From Gammaproteobacteria bacterium (GTDB lineage Bacteria; Gemmatimonadota; Gemmatimonadetes; Longimicrobiales; Gaopeijiaceae), in NCBI GenBank assembly GCA_024638345.1, contig JAHEKL010000001.1, positions 1 to 37,849 on the forward strand: 37,849 nucleotides of DNA, given 5' to 3'. The notes below the pieces were generated by a model. That model saw nothing but the letters and a program-made list of their open reading frames with translations, was not told where the DNA came from and did no database searches. Each line of letters opens with the position of its first letter. Within the stretch, counting starts at the first letter, position 1. A program made the position numbers and the translations under genes. This document shows, piece after piece, positions 1 through 7,868 of this stretch.

Positions 1-193
1 CTTCGGGTCGCTCTTCGGGGTGCGAGCGTCGATCATCGACCCTTGGGGCTGGTTCACCGAGGGTACGAACGCGCTGTTCTTTCCCTCTCTGACCGTCTTC
101 GCCGCCTGCCTGGTGCTGCTGGCGTTTCGTCGCGAAGAGACGCTCGTGCTCGATCGGAAACGCGCGGCTACGAGAGAGGTCGTGACGGTCTGA
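1..193 (+). CDS. C-terminal end of a membrane transporter (partial)
   Basis: The reading frame is open from the left edge (first complete codon at base 2) to a TGA at 191-193. It encodes about 63 residues. A short loop (DPWGWFTEG) is followed by one hydrophobic helix (ALFFPSLTVFAACLVLLAF) and a charged cytoplasmic tail rich in Arg, Glu and Lys. A last transmembrane helix followed by a basic tail is typical of major-facilitator permeases, and the Asp-Trp-type loop before the helix resembles nucleoside:proton symporters. That family call is inference from a short fragment; only a polytopic membrane protein C-terminus is really supported. The next gene is convergent on the minus strand, 48 bases away. 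Confidence 0.55.
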   Translation, partial: FGSLFGVRASIIDPWGWFTEGTNALFFPSLTVFAACLVLLAFRREETLVLDRKRAATREVVTV

Positions 194-241
194 CGCACGA
201 CGTCGGCTTCACTCACGAATGTCTCGATCGGATTGGCCAGC

Positions 242-1219
242 CTATTCGTTCAACAGGTAACCGAAAATGAGTGGCGTAACGATGGTTGCATCGGACTTGA
301 TCAGGAACTTGGGTGTGTCGACCGCCAGCTTGCCCCAAGTGATCTTCTCGTTCGGGACGGCGCCGGAATACCCCCCATACGAGACCTCGGCGTCCGAGAT
401 CTGGCAGAAGTATCCCCAGAAGGGCACCTCACGCTGCATGTCCTGGATGATCGAGGGCACGGCGCAGATGGCGAAATCCCCGGCGATCCCGCCCCCGATC
501 TGGAAGAAGCCGACCGAGGGGGTGTCCGACAGCCCATCGGTCTGAGCCAGATACCATTCGATCAGATGCGCGAATTGCTCCGTTCCCGTTCGGCAGCATT
601 GGTGATGGGGGACCCTCCCTGTCAGCACTGCTGCCGCGAACATGTTTCCGGTGGTCGAATCCTCCCAGCCGGGTGAGTAGACCGGAATTCCCTTTTCCAG
701 GGCCGCCAGCAGCCATGCGTGCTCTGGGCGGCCCTGATAGTGCTCCTCCAGCTCTCCGGAGCCCAGGATGTCGAACAGGTACTCCGAGGCGAACTTCCGG
801 GCACCCTGCTCACACGCTTCCTTCCATCTCGAGACCAGGGCGCTTTCCAGGTGCCGCATGATATCCTCGGGGATGCACGTGTCCGTGACCCGGTTCATCC
901 CCCTTTCATAGAGCGCGAGCTCCTCGGCGGCCGATAGCGCCCTCCAGTTCGGAATCACCTCGTACTCGGCATGACCGAGGAGGTTGAAGACGTCCTCCTC
1001 GAGATTCGCTCCTGTGCAGGAGATCGCGTGAACCTTGTCCGCACGGATCATCTGGGAGAGACTGATGCCGAGCTCGCCGGTAGACATGGCCCCGGCCAGG
1101 GAGACGAGCATCTTTCCACCTGAATCCAGGTGGCGCTCGTAGGCCCGAGCCGCGTCCAGCGTCTCCCGGGCATTGAAGTGGAGGTAGTGCTTCTCCATGA
1201 ACTCGCGGATGGAACCCAT
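242..1219 (-). CDS. Deoxyhypusine synthase-like protein
   Basis: This 325-residue protein of the deoxyhypusine synthase fold is predicted to use NAD and a polyamine. The N-terminal half carries MLVSLAGAMSTGELG and the ISCTGANLEED signature of the NAD site. Near residue 290 is YSGAVPNEKITWGKL, whose final Lys aligns with the catalytic Lys (human Lys329) that forms the enzyme-imine intermediate; the Glu and Trp of that motif are also kept. The two Asp residues that bind spermidine in the human enzyme just before this motif are Tyr here, and the His of the eukaryotic HHI motif is absent. Bacteria lack eIF5A, so true hypusine formation is unlikely. A homospermidine-synthase-like or other aminobutyl-transfer reaction is a guess. 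Starts at ATG 1219, preceded by AGGGAAAG. No polyamine genes are adjacent. Confidence 0.88.
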   Translation of the reverse strand: MGSIREFMEKHYLHFNARETLDAARAYERHLDSGGKMLVSLAGAMSTGELGISLSQMIRADKVHAISCTGANLEEDVFNLLGHAEYEVIPNWRALSAAEELALYERGMNRVTDTCIPEDIMRHLESALVSRWKEACEQGARKFASEYLFDILGSGELEEHYQGRPEHAWLLAALEKGIPVYSPGWEDSTTGNMFAAAVLTGRVPHHQCCRTGTEQFAHLIEWYLAQTDGLSDTPSVGFFQIGGGIAGDFAICAVPSIIQDMQREVPFWGYFCQISDAEVSYGGYSGAVPNEKITWGKLAVDTPKFLIKSDATIVTPLIFGYLLNE

Positions 1220-1304
1220 CGCACTTTCCCTGGCTGGGACGCATTGAACGGCTCGAAAGAGTGGCTAACCTAGGGTTTCCTCACGAGGGCTTCCAGAGGT
1301 CCCG

Positions 1305-2963
1305 GTGATCGATAGAGACCCATCGGACCACCGCCCCTTCCTCGTCCTCACACCCCGGCCGAGATCCCACCTCGTGGGACCACATGAGGCCGAGAGCCCC
1401 GTGAGCCGTCCCGTCTCGGGTCTCGTGACCGGTGGAGGTCTGGTGGCGGTCATGGACTCTGCACGTGGCCTGCAGGCCCTTTGGCGGGGAGAAGAGCCGC
1501 TCTTCCTCGGATTGTCTCTCCAGTTGGACGGGTCCGACCTCCTGCCCCACCCGCCGTTCAGCTGGGGAAAGGGCTCATGGATCGGCCGATATCGCGTCGA
1601 TCCCAATCTGACTCTCGTGGAGAGGGCCCTCCTTCCGGACGATCCTCCTGGCTTGGTCCTCCAGTGGTCCCTCGGTGGGTATCGCGACAAGCGAGCGCCA
1701 CCCACACTCACCGTCCGACTGCTTGGTCGAGACTCCAAATCATTGTACGACTGTGTTATACAGATGACATACGAGCATCCCGCAACCGTGTGTATCATAC
1801 CCGATGAGGCCGATCCGAGCCGGACGGAGATGCTCATCCTCGGCCTGCGTGAGCGGGAACGACTGAGAGAACGTCGAGCCGATCCTCCGTTCCAGCCACT
1901 CGAGATCTCCATCGATGGCCGGACCGTCGACGAGCTCCAAGCTGCCATCGACATCCTGACCGAGGCTGGCCTGGAGGGGCCCCCGAACACGAGGCCGCCG
2001 GACCCGGAGGCGCGTGAGCTGTTTCTTCGCGGCCTATCCGCCGACGGTCCGTCGTACCTCTCCGGCGCAGAGCTGGTGGAGCTGGGTCTCGGCGCCCTCG
2101 CGGCCGGCTTGCAGGGGCTGGGTCGGCGTGCCTTGGAGGCCGCGGCGCGCGACTCGTCCACGCCCCCGCTGGCGATTCTGTATTTGGCCGCTCAATACGC
2201 TCTTTGGTCGGGCGACCCTAACCTTCTGACGCGGCTGATGCCCACCCTGGCCAAGGCCGGGGGGGCTTTGGAGACAGGAGCGCGTGTACCGACGTTGCCG
2301 ACGCCGTCGGAGACGCTTCGACTCGTCCTGGACGCCCTCGAGCCCCTCGGAGAAGATCCGTGCACGGAGTCGCTCGGTCGAGAACTACAGCGGTTGGATC
2401 GCGCCACCGCGGGGCTCGGCCGATCGTTGCCGACCGTGCGCTCCCGTACGGTGGGGGACGTCGGACCCTCGCCCGACGGAACCGAGTCGGACCCGGCAGC
2501 GGTAAGGCTCGAGCCCGTCGCAGCTTTCGAGCATCCGTATTTCAGCGGGGTCGCGCCGGCCAGGACCGTCCACAGCTCTCGACTGATCCGCGCCTGGGTA
2601 GAGGGACAGCTCGGCCTACGTGCGGACGGGGCCTTCGGTCGACTCCGGCTGGCGCCCAGGCTCCAGCCCGAGTGGGGTCGGATGACGGTGCGGGGTCTTC
2701 GGATCGGAGACGCGAGAATCGACCTCTCCTATCAGCGGAACGATGACCTCTTCGACCTCGAGTTGAACCAACAGACGGGGCGCTTCCCATGCAACGTCGT
2801 ATTCGCGCCACTGCTTCCCATCGCAGAGATCGAGCGGATCGAAATCGGGGGAGCGCGGGCCGACGTGCGGTCGTGGCCCGAGGGCGAGGGCGTGCGCATC
2901 GAGTGTCAGTTTCCCCTCGATCCGGGCCGGTCCATTCGGGTCGTGGCGAGGAGGACGCGCTGA
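1305..2963 (+). CDS. Six-hairpin glycosidase-like protein, function unknown
   Basis: This 552-residue protein has a GTG start and no signal peptide. Three parts can be seen. A beta-rich N-terminal half (residues 1-215) contains phrases such as DPNLTLVERALL. A helical Ala/Leu-rich middle (about 240-400) follows. The C-terminal beta domain (about 440-552) contains FGRLRLAPRLQPEW and GDARIDLSYQ. The LRLAPRLPxEW-type phrase is typical of the C-terminal sandwich of (alpha/alpha)6 glycosidases and of glycogen-debranching-like proteins. The helical part is too short for a full (alpha/alpha)6 barrel and I cannot find a catalytic Glu/Asp pair, so it may be a degenerate or non-hydrolytic relative. It is divergent from the deoxyhypusine-synthase-like gene across 85 bases. 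The family call is inference; the open frame and codon pattern look genuine. Confidence 0.7.
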   Translation: MIDRDPSDHRPFLVLTPRPRSHLVGPHEAESPVSRPVSGLVTGGGLVAVMDSARGLQALWRGEEPLFLGLSLQLDGSDLLPHPPFSWGKGSWIGRYRVDPNLTLVERALLPDDPPGLVLQWSLGGYRDKRAPPTLTVRLLGRDSKSLYDCVIQMTYEHPATVCIIPDEADPSRTEMLILGLRERERLRERRADPPFQPLEISIDGRTVDELQAAIDILTEAGLEGPPNTRPPDPEARELFLRGLSADGPSYLSGAELVELGLGALAAGLQGLGRRALEAAARDSSTPPLAILYLAAQYALWSGDPNLLTRLMPTLAKAGGALETGARVPTLPTPSETLRLVLDALEPLGEDPCTESLGRELQRLDRATAGLGRSLPTVRSRTVGDVGPSPDGTESDPAAVRLEPVAAFEHPYFSGVAPARTVHSSRLIRAWVEGQLGLRADGAFGRLRLAPRLQPEWGRMTVRGLRIGDARIDLSYQRNDDLFDLELNQQTGRFPCNVVFAPLLPIAEIERIEIGGARADVRSWPEGEGVRIECQFPLDPGRSIRVVARRTR

Positions 2964-3047
2964 GAGCCGGTTAGCCTTGCCGTCCAACTTGGGCGCTCCT
3001 ACTGTCCCCCGACCCCGAACGCCCACCGCGCAGGCTCCCCCATCAGG

Positions 3048-4313
3048 TTGGTGGCCTCCTTGAGCAACGCAGATCGTCCCTGGTACCGCAGGCTTCATTG
3101 GCAGGTCTTCATCGCGATGGCGCTGGGCATCCTCACCGGCGCCGTTTTCGGGGAGCCCGCGGCCGCTCGTATCGGCTGGATCGGGGATCTGTTCATGGAG
3201 CTGCTGCGGATGATCATCATTCCGCTCGTCTTGACCTCGATCATCGCGGGAGTGGCGACGGTCGGGGGTGGAAGCACGATCGGACGGCTGTTCTCCAAAA
3301 CGCTCGGCTACTACGTGCTTTCCAGCTCTTTGGCGGTAGTGACCGGCCTCGCGCTCGTCAACCTCATTCGCCCGGGCGTCGGATCGGATATCGGCGGAGC
3401 CGTCTCTCAGGAGCTTCCCGAGCTCTCGACTCCGAGCTCTCCCATCGAGCTGCTCTTCGACGTGGTCCCGGAGAACGTCATTCAAGCGGCCGCGAACACG
3501 GAGATGCTGGCCATCATCTTCTTCTCGATCGTGTTCGGAGCCTCGATCAGCGTCCTCCCGGAACGCACCCGAACGATCCTGACGGACCTGTTCGACGCCC
3601 TCTTCCAGACGATGATGAAGTTGACGAACGGGATCATCTTCTTCCTTCCGCTGGGCGTGTATGGCCTGATCACGACGATGGTGGGCACGACGGGGTTCAG
3701 CGCGTTTCGAGCCCTGGCCTTCTACGTGGTCACGCTCGGAGCGGGACTCACGGTGCATCTCTTCATCGGGCTACCTCTCCTTCTCATCCTGCTGGGACGC
3801 ATCAGCCCGAAGATCCACTTCGCGAACATGCGCGAGCCCTTGCTGGTCGCGTTTTCCACGAGCTCGTCCGGGGCGACTTTGCCGGTCACGATGGCCGCGG
3901 TCGAAGAGAAGGTCGGCGTTTCGAATCGCGTGGGATCCTTCGTGCTCCCCATGGGAGCCACGGTCAACATGGATGGTACTGCGCTGTTCGAATGTGTCGG
4001 GGCGCTCTTCATCGCCCAGGCCCTCGGATTCGACCTCAGCCTCGTTCAGCAGGCCGTAGTGGTGCTTACGGCGATCCTGGCGTCGATCGGAGCCGCGGCA
4101 GTGCCTTCCGCTGGTTTGGTGGTGATCTTCATTGTCCTCGAGGCGATCAATCTCCGAGGCCCCGAGGTGAACGTAATCGTGGGGTCCATGCTCGCGATCG
4201 ACCGGCCGCTCGACATGTACCGCACGGCGGTCAACGTCTTCAGCGATTCCTGCGGAGCGGCGATCATCGCTCGGTCCGAAGGGGAGACCGAGGTCGATCA
4301 GGTGGCACGGTAA
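3048..4313 (+). CDS. Dicarboxylate/amino acid:cation symporter (DAACS family)
   Basis: A 421-residue inner-membrane sodium- or proton-coupled carrier for glutamate, aspartate or C4-dicarboxylates (GltP/GltT/DctA type). Family marks include the serine-rich hairpin SSSGATLPVTM (about residue 280), GATVNMDGTAL with the cation-binding NMDGT, the second hairpin AAVPSAGLV, and DRPLDMYRTAVNVFSDS, which holds the substrate-binding Asp, Arg and Asn of the last helices. About eight transmembrane segments plus two hairpin loops can be read, and the length is usual for the family. The longest start is TTG at 3048; GTG at 3051 or TTG at 3060 would be equally reasonable, as no strong ribosome-binding site is seen. 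The substrate cannot be told from sequence alone. Confidence 0.93.
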   Translation: MVASLSNADRPWYRRLHWQVFIAMALGILTGAVFGEPAAARIGWIGDLFMELLRMIIIPLVLTSIIAGVATVGGGSTIGRLFSKTLGYYVLSSSLAVVTGLALVNLIRPGVGSDIGGAVSQELPELSTPSSPIELLFDVVPENVIQAAANTEMLAIIFFSIVFGASISVLPERTRTILTDLFDALFQTMMKLTNGIIFFLPLGVYGLITTMVGTTGFSAFRALAFYVVTLGAGLTVHLFIGLPLLLILLGRISPKIHFANMREPLLVAFSTSSSGATLPVTMAAVEEKVGVSNRVGSFVLPMGATVNMDGTALFECVGALFIAQALGFDLSLVQQAVVVLTAILASIGAAAVPSAGLVVIFIVLEAINLRGPEVNVIVGSMLAIDRPLDMYRTAVNVFSDSCGAAIIARSEGETEVDQVAR

Positions 4314-4316
4314 GAG

Positions 4317-4562
4317 CTACTTCCTGGTTCTGCGCTTCGCCTTCCTGTATTTCTTGGCGGTTTCTTCCGCCACTTCCGCGTCCAGATATCCGTGTTCGAC
4401 CAAGATATCGAGGAGGCGCTCTCCTCGATCCGGAACCGGCGTTCGGCTCACCGCTCGCGCGAACTCGATTCGGTGCTTCTCGTCGATATCGTCCATGATC
4501 CCGATCGGGGCCCCGTAACGAAGGAGGATGCGCTTTGCATCCACCGCCACGGAATCAGTCAC
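4317..4562 (-). CDS. Small hypothetical protein (81 aa)
   Basis: Not recognised. The chosen start is GTG at 4562, because a strong ribosome-binding site (GGGAGGA, minus strand 4573-4567) lies four bases upstream; the frame could extend to 4652 but no such signal is seen there. The protein begins VTDSVAVDAKRILL, continues with an acidic stretch (MDDIDEKHRIEFARAV), contains GERLLDILVEHGYLDAEVAEE, which looks like a small helical bundle, and ends in a very basic tail (KKYRKAKRRTRK) that could touch nucleic acid or membrane phosphates. It is convergent with the symporter, the two stops being three bases apart. Confidence 0.65.
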   Translation of the reverse strand: MTDSVAVDAKRILLRYGAPIGIMDDIDEKHRIEFARAVSRTPVPDRGERLLDILVEHGYLDAEVAEETAKKYRKAKRRTRK

Positions 4563-4730
4563 ATTGTCCTCCCGGAGGGGATGAGCCTGCCTGCGGATGA
4601 AGAGCATTGAATCTACAACTCTGATGACACTCTTGAAAACATCTGGTTCCATTCACTCGACTTCTCGACGATCCGAGCGCGAGGGGGTACCTTGCGGTCC
4701 GTTCGCCAAACTCCCGCCCCAGCTTCCTCC

Positions 4731-5417
4731 ATGGCTGACGAGCACCCCAATCTTTCCCGGTCGGTCGAGGACTACCTCAAGGCCATCTATTCGCTGTCAC
4801 AGAAAGGAGAGGCGGCCTCCACGAGTGAGATCGCCGGAGCGCTCGAGGTCCAACCCGCCTCGGTCAGCGGTATGGTGAAGCGACTGGCGGAAGCCGGCTA
4901 CGTGGAGCACCTCCCCTACAGGGGCGTGCGTTTGAGCGCCGAAGGCACCCGGGAGGCCCTGCGGATCATTCGACGCCATCGGGTGCTCGAGACTTACTTG
5001 AGCCAGCGCCTGGGCTACTCGTGGGAGGACGTTCACGCGGAGGCGGAGCGTCTGGAGCACGCGGCGTCGGACGAGCTCATCGACCGAATGGCTTCAGCCC
5101 TGGAGGACCCGAGTCACGACCCACACGGGGCGCCGATCCCCACCCGCGCTGGAGACGTCGAGGCGATCGATCACCCCACGCTTGCCGAGGTCCAAGCCGG
5201 TGATCGAGTGAGAATTCGCGCGGTTCGAGACGACGATCCTGAGCGACTACGCTACATGGAGGCCCGGGGACTTCTGCCCGGTGTCCTGCTCCACATCGAT
5301 TCGACCGCGCCCTTCGATGGCCCGATCACCCTTCGAGTGGGAGAAGAAGCGGCAGCGTCCCAGACCATCGGGCACGAGTTGGCTGCGCTCATCCGAGTCG
5401 CGGTCGTGGACAACTGA
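4731..5417 (+). CDS. DtxR/MntR-family metal-dependent transcriptional repressor
   Basis: A 228-residue regulator: winged helix (residues about 10-70, SEIAGALEVQPASVSGMVKRL as recognition region), dimerisation/metal domain (about 75-145) and C-terminal FeoA/SH3-like domain (about 160-228). The metal ligands are readable: Asp14, His83, Glu87, His102, Glu106, Glu109 and His110. Asp14 and Glu106 match Bacillus MntR (Asp8, Glu99) rather than DtxR (Met10, Cys102), which suggests manganese preference. Lys17 sits where MntR has Glu11, so the two-metal site may be altered. The presence of the SH3 domain is DtxR/IdeR-like. ATG at 4731 is preferred over an in-frame TTG at 4692 because homology begins just after it. 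No metal transporter is adjacent, so its targets lie elsewhere. Confidence 0.9.
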   Translation: MADEHPNLSRSVEDYLKAIYSLSQKGEAASTSEIAGALEVQPASVSGMVKRLAEAGYVEHLPYRGVRLSAEGTREALRIIRRHRVLETYLSQRLGYSWEDVHAEAERLEHAASDELIDRMASALEDPSHDPHGAPIPTRAGDVEAIDHPTLAEVQAGDRVRIRAVRDDDPERLRYMEARGLLPGVLLHIDSTAPFDGPITLRVGEEAAASQTIGHELAALIRVAVVDN

Positions 5418-5454
5418 AGGAATCGGCCTCGACGGCCGGTCGGCGGTTGCAGGT

Positions 5455-6051
5455 CTAAGGCTCGGGCAGCTGCGAGCGATGGAGATGCAGGATCCGCCAG
5501 CCCTCGTCACCCCGAACCAGATAGGCGGTCTCGAAAACGAGCGCTTCTTCATCCCACGCACCGGACTCGCCCTCTCGCAACATCGATAGGAGGGTGAGCA
5601 CAAGCGCCGACCCGTCTCCGTCGATCACTACCTCTGTCTCGACGGGCTCGTAGACCAGTCCCTCCGCATGCCGACGCCGGAGCTCCAGAAGCAGCTCGCC
5701 CCGGCTGGCTGTCTCTGTAGCTCGCCCCACGAGCGGATCCACAAGGGTCGCTCCGCTATCCAGCTGCGACAGAGACACGGAGAGATCACCCGTAGCCACG
5801 GACTCTCTGAAGGACTCCACGGCGGTGAGAACCAGGTCGATGCGATCGGCGAGCGATTCCTGGGGTTCTGGCCCGGCAAGTGCGATCCCCAGCGGCGGCC
5901 CGTCCCGATCCGCTTCTGGGTCACTGCGCTCGAAGGTGCACGCGGAGATCGATGACAGTAGCAGACAGACGAGCAACTGAAACCCGACAGCAGCCCTCGG
6001 GAGGCGCCCCGCCTCGCATTGAGCACCTGAGCGGGCAGACTGAACGCTCAA
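5455..6051 (-). CDS. Predicted lipoprotein with SnoaL/NTF2-like domain
   Basis: A 198-residue protein with a lipoprotein signal: a basic N-terminus, the hydrophobic run VGFQLLVCLLLSSISAC, and a lipobox Cys at about residue 38. The mature part (about 75-198) begins with a helix (DRIDLVLTAVESFRESVATGD), then LVDPLVGRATETASRGELL, and ends in long beta strands (FETAYLVRGDEGWRILHLH). This order matches DUF4440/SnoaL-type cone-shaped domains, often small-molecule-binding or scaffolding. The start is TTG at 6051, within a TTGA overlap with the stop of the preceding gene, which implies translational coupling. It is the last gene of the helicase operon and is convergent with the MntR-like gene. The role is unknown; the domain call is inference. 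Confidence 0.72.
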   Translation of the reverse strand: MSVQSARSGAQCEAGRLPRAAVGFQLLVCLLLSSISACTFERSDPEADRDGPPLGIALAGPEPQESLADRIDLVLTAVESFRESVATGDLSVSLSQLDSGATLVDPLVGRATETASRGELLLELRRRHAEGLVYEPVETEVVIDGDGSALVLTLLSMLREGESGAWDEEALVFETAYLVRGDEGWRILHLHRSQLPEP

Positions 6052-6461
6052 GGGGCGCGTCGCCGATACAGCCCGAGCCGAATCGGGGGATCCACCGACC
6101 AGTGGAAGTAGAGGCGGTTCTCACCTTCCACGATGATCCCTTCCTTTCGGTCTCGCAGCTTCGGGTAGTCGACCCCCTGTACGTTCTCCACGACCAGAAG
6201 CTCGTCGTCCTGTAGTCCATCCAGGAGACTCTGGACCTGGGACTCGAGCTGCTTGGTGAGCGCGGCCTCGGCCTCGGATTGCACCGGACCCTCGGTCTTC
6301 CCTTCGATTTTAGCTTCCCGAACCTTTTCGTAGGCCTCCTCGAGCTCGGTCAGGGGCAACGAGGCCACCCGATCCCGCCGGTAGGAGATCTCGCTCAGCG
6401 CTCGATGGTCGAAATGGGGTACGACGGTGTGGAGTGAATTGCCGTATTTGCGGTATAGCAT
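6048..6461 (-). CDS. Conserved-looking hypothetical protein (137 aa)
   Basis: Not recognised. The ATG start is at 6461, nine bases after the helicase stop codon, so it is almost certainly cotranscribed. The N-terminal part (about 1-45) is LYRKYGNSLHTVVPHFDHRALSEISYRRD. A charged helix or coiled-coil segment rich in Glu, Lys and Gln follows (LEEAYEKVREAKIEGKTEG, then QSEAEAALTKQLESQVQSLL, about 50-95). A beta-rich tail (EGIIVEGENRLYFHWSVDPP) ends in basic residues (YRRRAP). There is no signal peptide or membrane segment, so it is cytosolic. Position suggests a link to the RNA helicase upstream, but this is only context. Confidence 0.68.
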   Translation of the reverse strand: MLYRKYGNSLHTVVPHFDHRALSEISYRRDRVASLPLTELEEAYEKVREAKIEGKTEGPVQSEAEAALTKQLESQVQSLLDGLQDDELLVVENVQGVDYPKLRDRKEGIIVEGENRLYFHWSVDPPIRLGLYRRRAP

Positions 6462-6470
6462 CTCTACGCT

Positions 6471-7724
6471 CTAACTGGAGAAGTCCAAGAGGCTTTCGAT
6501 CTCCTCGTCCGAAAGGTCTTCGGCGGATTTGCTGCCCATCCCGCGACCTGAACGAGAGCGCGAGTAATCGTCCTCGTCCCGCTCGCGCGAGCTCCCCGCA
6601 TAGTCGAACTCGGCCACGGATCGTCTGGGCAACCTACGTCCGAGGCGATGCTCGATAGACCTCAGGTATCCCAGATCGGCGCCGGTCACGAACGTGACGG
6701 CCGTCCCCACTGCACCGGCACGGCCGGTGCGCCCGATCCGATGAACGTAGTCCTCCGGATCCACCGGCACGTCGTAGTTCACCACGTGCGAAATCCCTTC
6801 CACATCCAGTCCTCTTTGTGCGACATCCGTCGCGACGAGAACCCTCACCTGACCGGATGCGAAACGATCAAGGGCTCGGGCCCGATGAACCATGTTGCGA
6901 TCCGAGTGCATCGCGTCGGTCGCGATGCCGGCTTTCTCGAGCCAGCCTTGCAGGCCATCCGCCTCGGCTTTCGTCCTGGTGAAGACCAGCACCTGGTCCC
7001 AGGACGGATCCTCAAGGAGCGCCAGCAGCAGTCCGGATTTCTTCTCGGGCTTGACGGTGTAGACGCGCTCCTCGATCCCCTCGGCCGTGGTGCCCTCCGG
7101 TGTGGCTTCCACCCAGAGGGCATCCTTGGTGATTTGGAGGGCCAGCGCATGAACCCCGTTCGGCATCGTCGCGGAGAAGAGCATACTCTGACGACCCTTG
7201 GGCGTGCGTCGGAGCACGTCTTCGATCTGCGGACGGAATCCCATGTCGAGCATGCGATCCGCTTCGTCCAAAACCAGGACGCGGACGTTCGACAGATCGA
7301 CGTTGCCTCTTTCCAAGTGGTCGTTGAAGCGGCCCGGTGTCGCAGCGAGGATCTCGAATCCTGAGGACAGGGCCGTGATCTGAGGTCCATAACCGACCCC
7401 ACCCACGACGCAGGCCACTCTCAGCCGGGTACCCTGGGCCAGCTCTTCGGCGTCCTCGGCAACCTGCGCCGCCAGCTCTCGGGTTGGGCAGAGGACCAGA
7501 ACCTGCAACCCTCCACCCGCGCGAATCCGCTCTATGGCTGGAATCATGAAGGCACCCGTCTTGCCCGTGCCGGTCTGTGCGATTCCCACCACGTCACGTC
7601 CGTCCATTGCAGCCGGAATCGCCTTCTGCTGGATCGGGGTGGGCACGGACCAGCCGATAGCCTCTATGGCCGCCAGGCGCGCATCCGTAAGATGGAGATC
7701 CTTGAATGTGTCCACTTTGTGCAA
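6471..7724 (-). CDS. DEAD-box ATP-dependent RNA helicase (RhlE-like)
   Basis: A 417-residue helicase with all classical motifs: Q motif (VPTPIQQKAIP), motif I (AQTGTGKTGAF), Ia (PTRELAAQ), TPGR, motif II DEAD (LVLDEADRMLDMGF), motif III SAT (FSATMP), motif IV region (VLVFTRTKAEADGL), motif V (VATDVAQRGLDV) and motif VI (HRIGRTGRAG). It should unwind RNA duplexes in ribosome assembly or mRNA turnover. The C-terminal extension is short, rich in Arg, Ser and Asp, and ends with an acidic helix (EDLSDEEIESLLDFSS); no DbpA-type RNA-binding domain is present, which fits the RhlE group. ATG start at 7724. It heads an operon with two small unknown genes. Confidence 0.95.
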   Translation of the reverse strand: MHKVDTFKDLHLTDARLAAIEAIGWSVPTPIQQKAIPAAMDGRDVVGIAQTGTGKTGAFMIPAIERIRAGGGLQVLVLCPTRELAAQVAEDAEELAQGTRLRVACVVGGVGYGPQITALSSGFEILAATPGRFNDHLERGNVDLSNVRVLVLDEADRMLDMGFRPQIEDVLRRTPKGRQSMLFSATMPNGVHALALQITKDALWVEATPEGTTAEGIEERVYTVKPEKKSGLLLALLEDPSWDQVLVFTRTKAEADGLQGWLEKAGIATDAMHSDRNMVHRARALDRFASGQVRVLVATDVAQRGLDVEGISHVVNYDVPVDPEDYVHRIGRTGRAGAVGTAVTFVTGADLGYLRSIEHRLGRRLPRRSVAEFDYAGSSRERDEDDYSRSRSGRGMGSKSAEDLSDEEIESLLDFSS

Positions 7725-7868
7725 ATCGGCTCCCGGAGTCGTGTCCGAACCGCGAAATGGCCTCGCCTACAAGTTTAGAAGAATCCTACCCTTCCGCCCA
7801 CGGTTGCGCGCGGCCGTGACCGCCCTTCGAAGCTCGTGACCATCGCTCCCCGCGAGTCCGGTGCCCCC

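Noticed and set aside
2616..3758. Long minus-strand open frame of about 380 codons
   Set aside because: It is antisense to the glycosidase-like and symporter genes, very rich in Arg/Asp/Glu, and has no recognisable motif; it is a GC-rich shadow frame.
3098..4498. Long plus-strand frame in a second phase over the symporter
   Set aside because: Composition is Arg/His/Gly-rich without domains; the symporter frame has all the family motifs.
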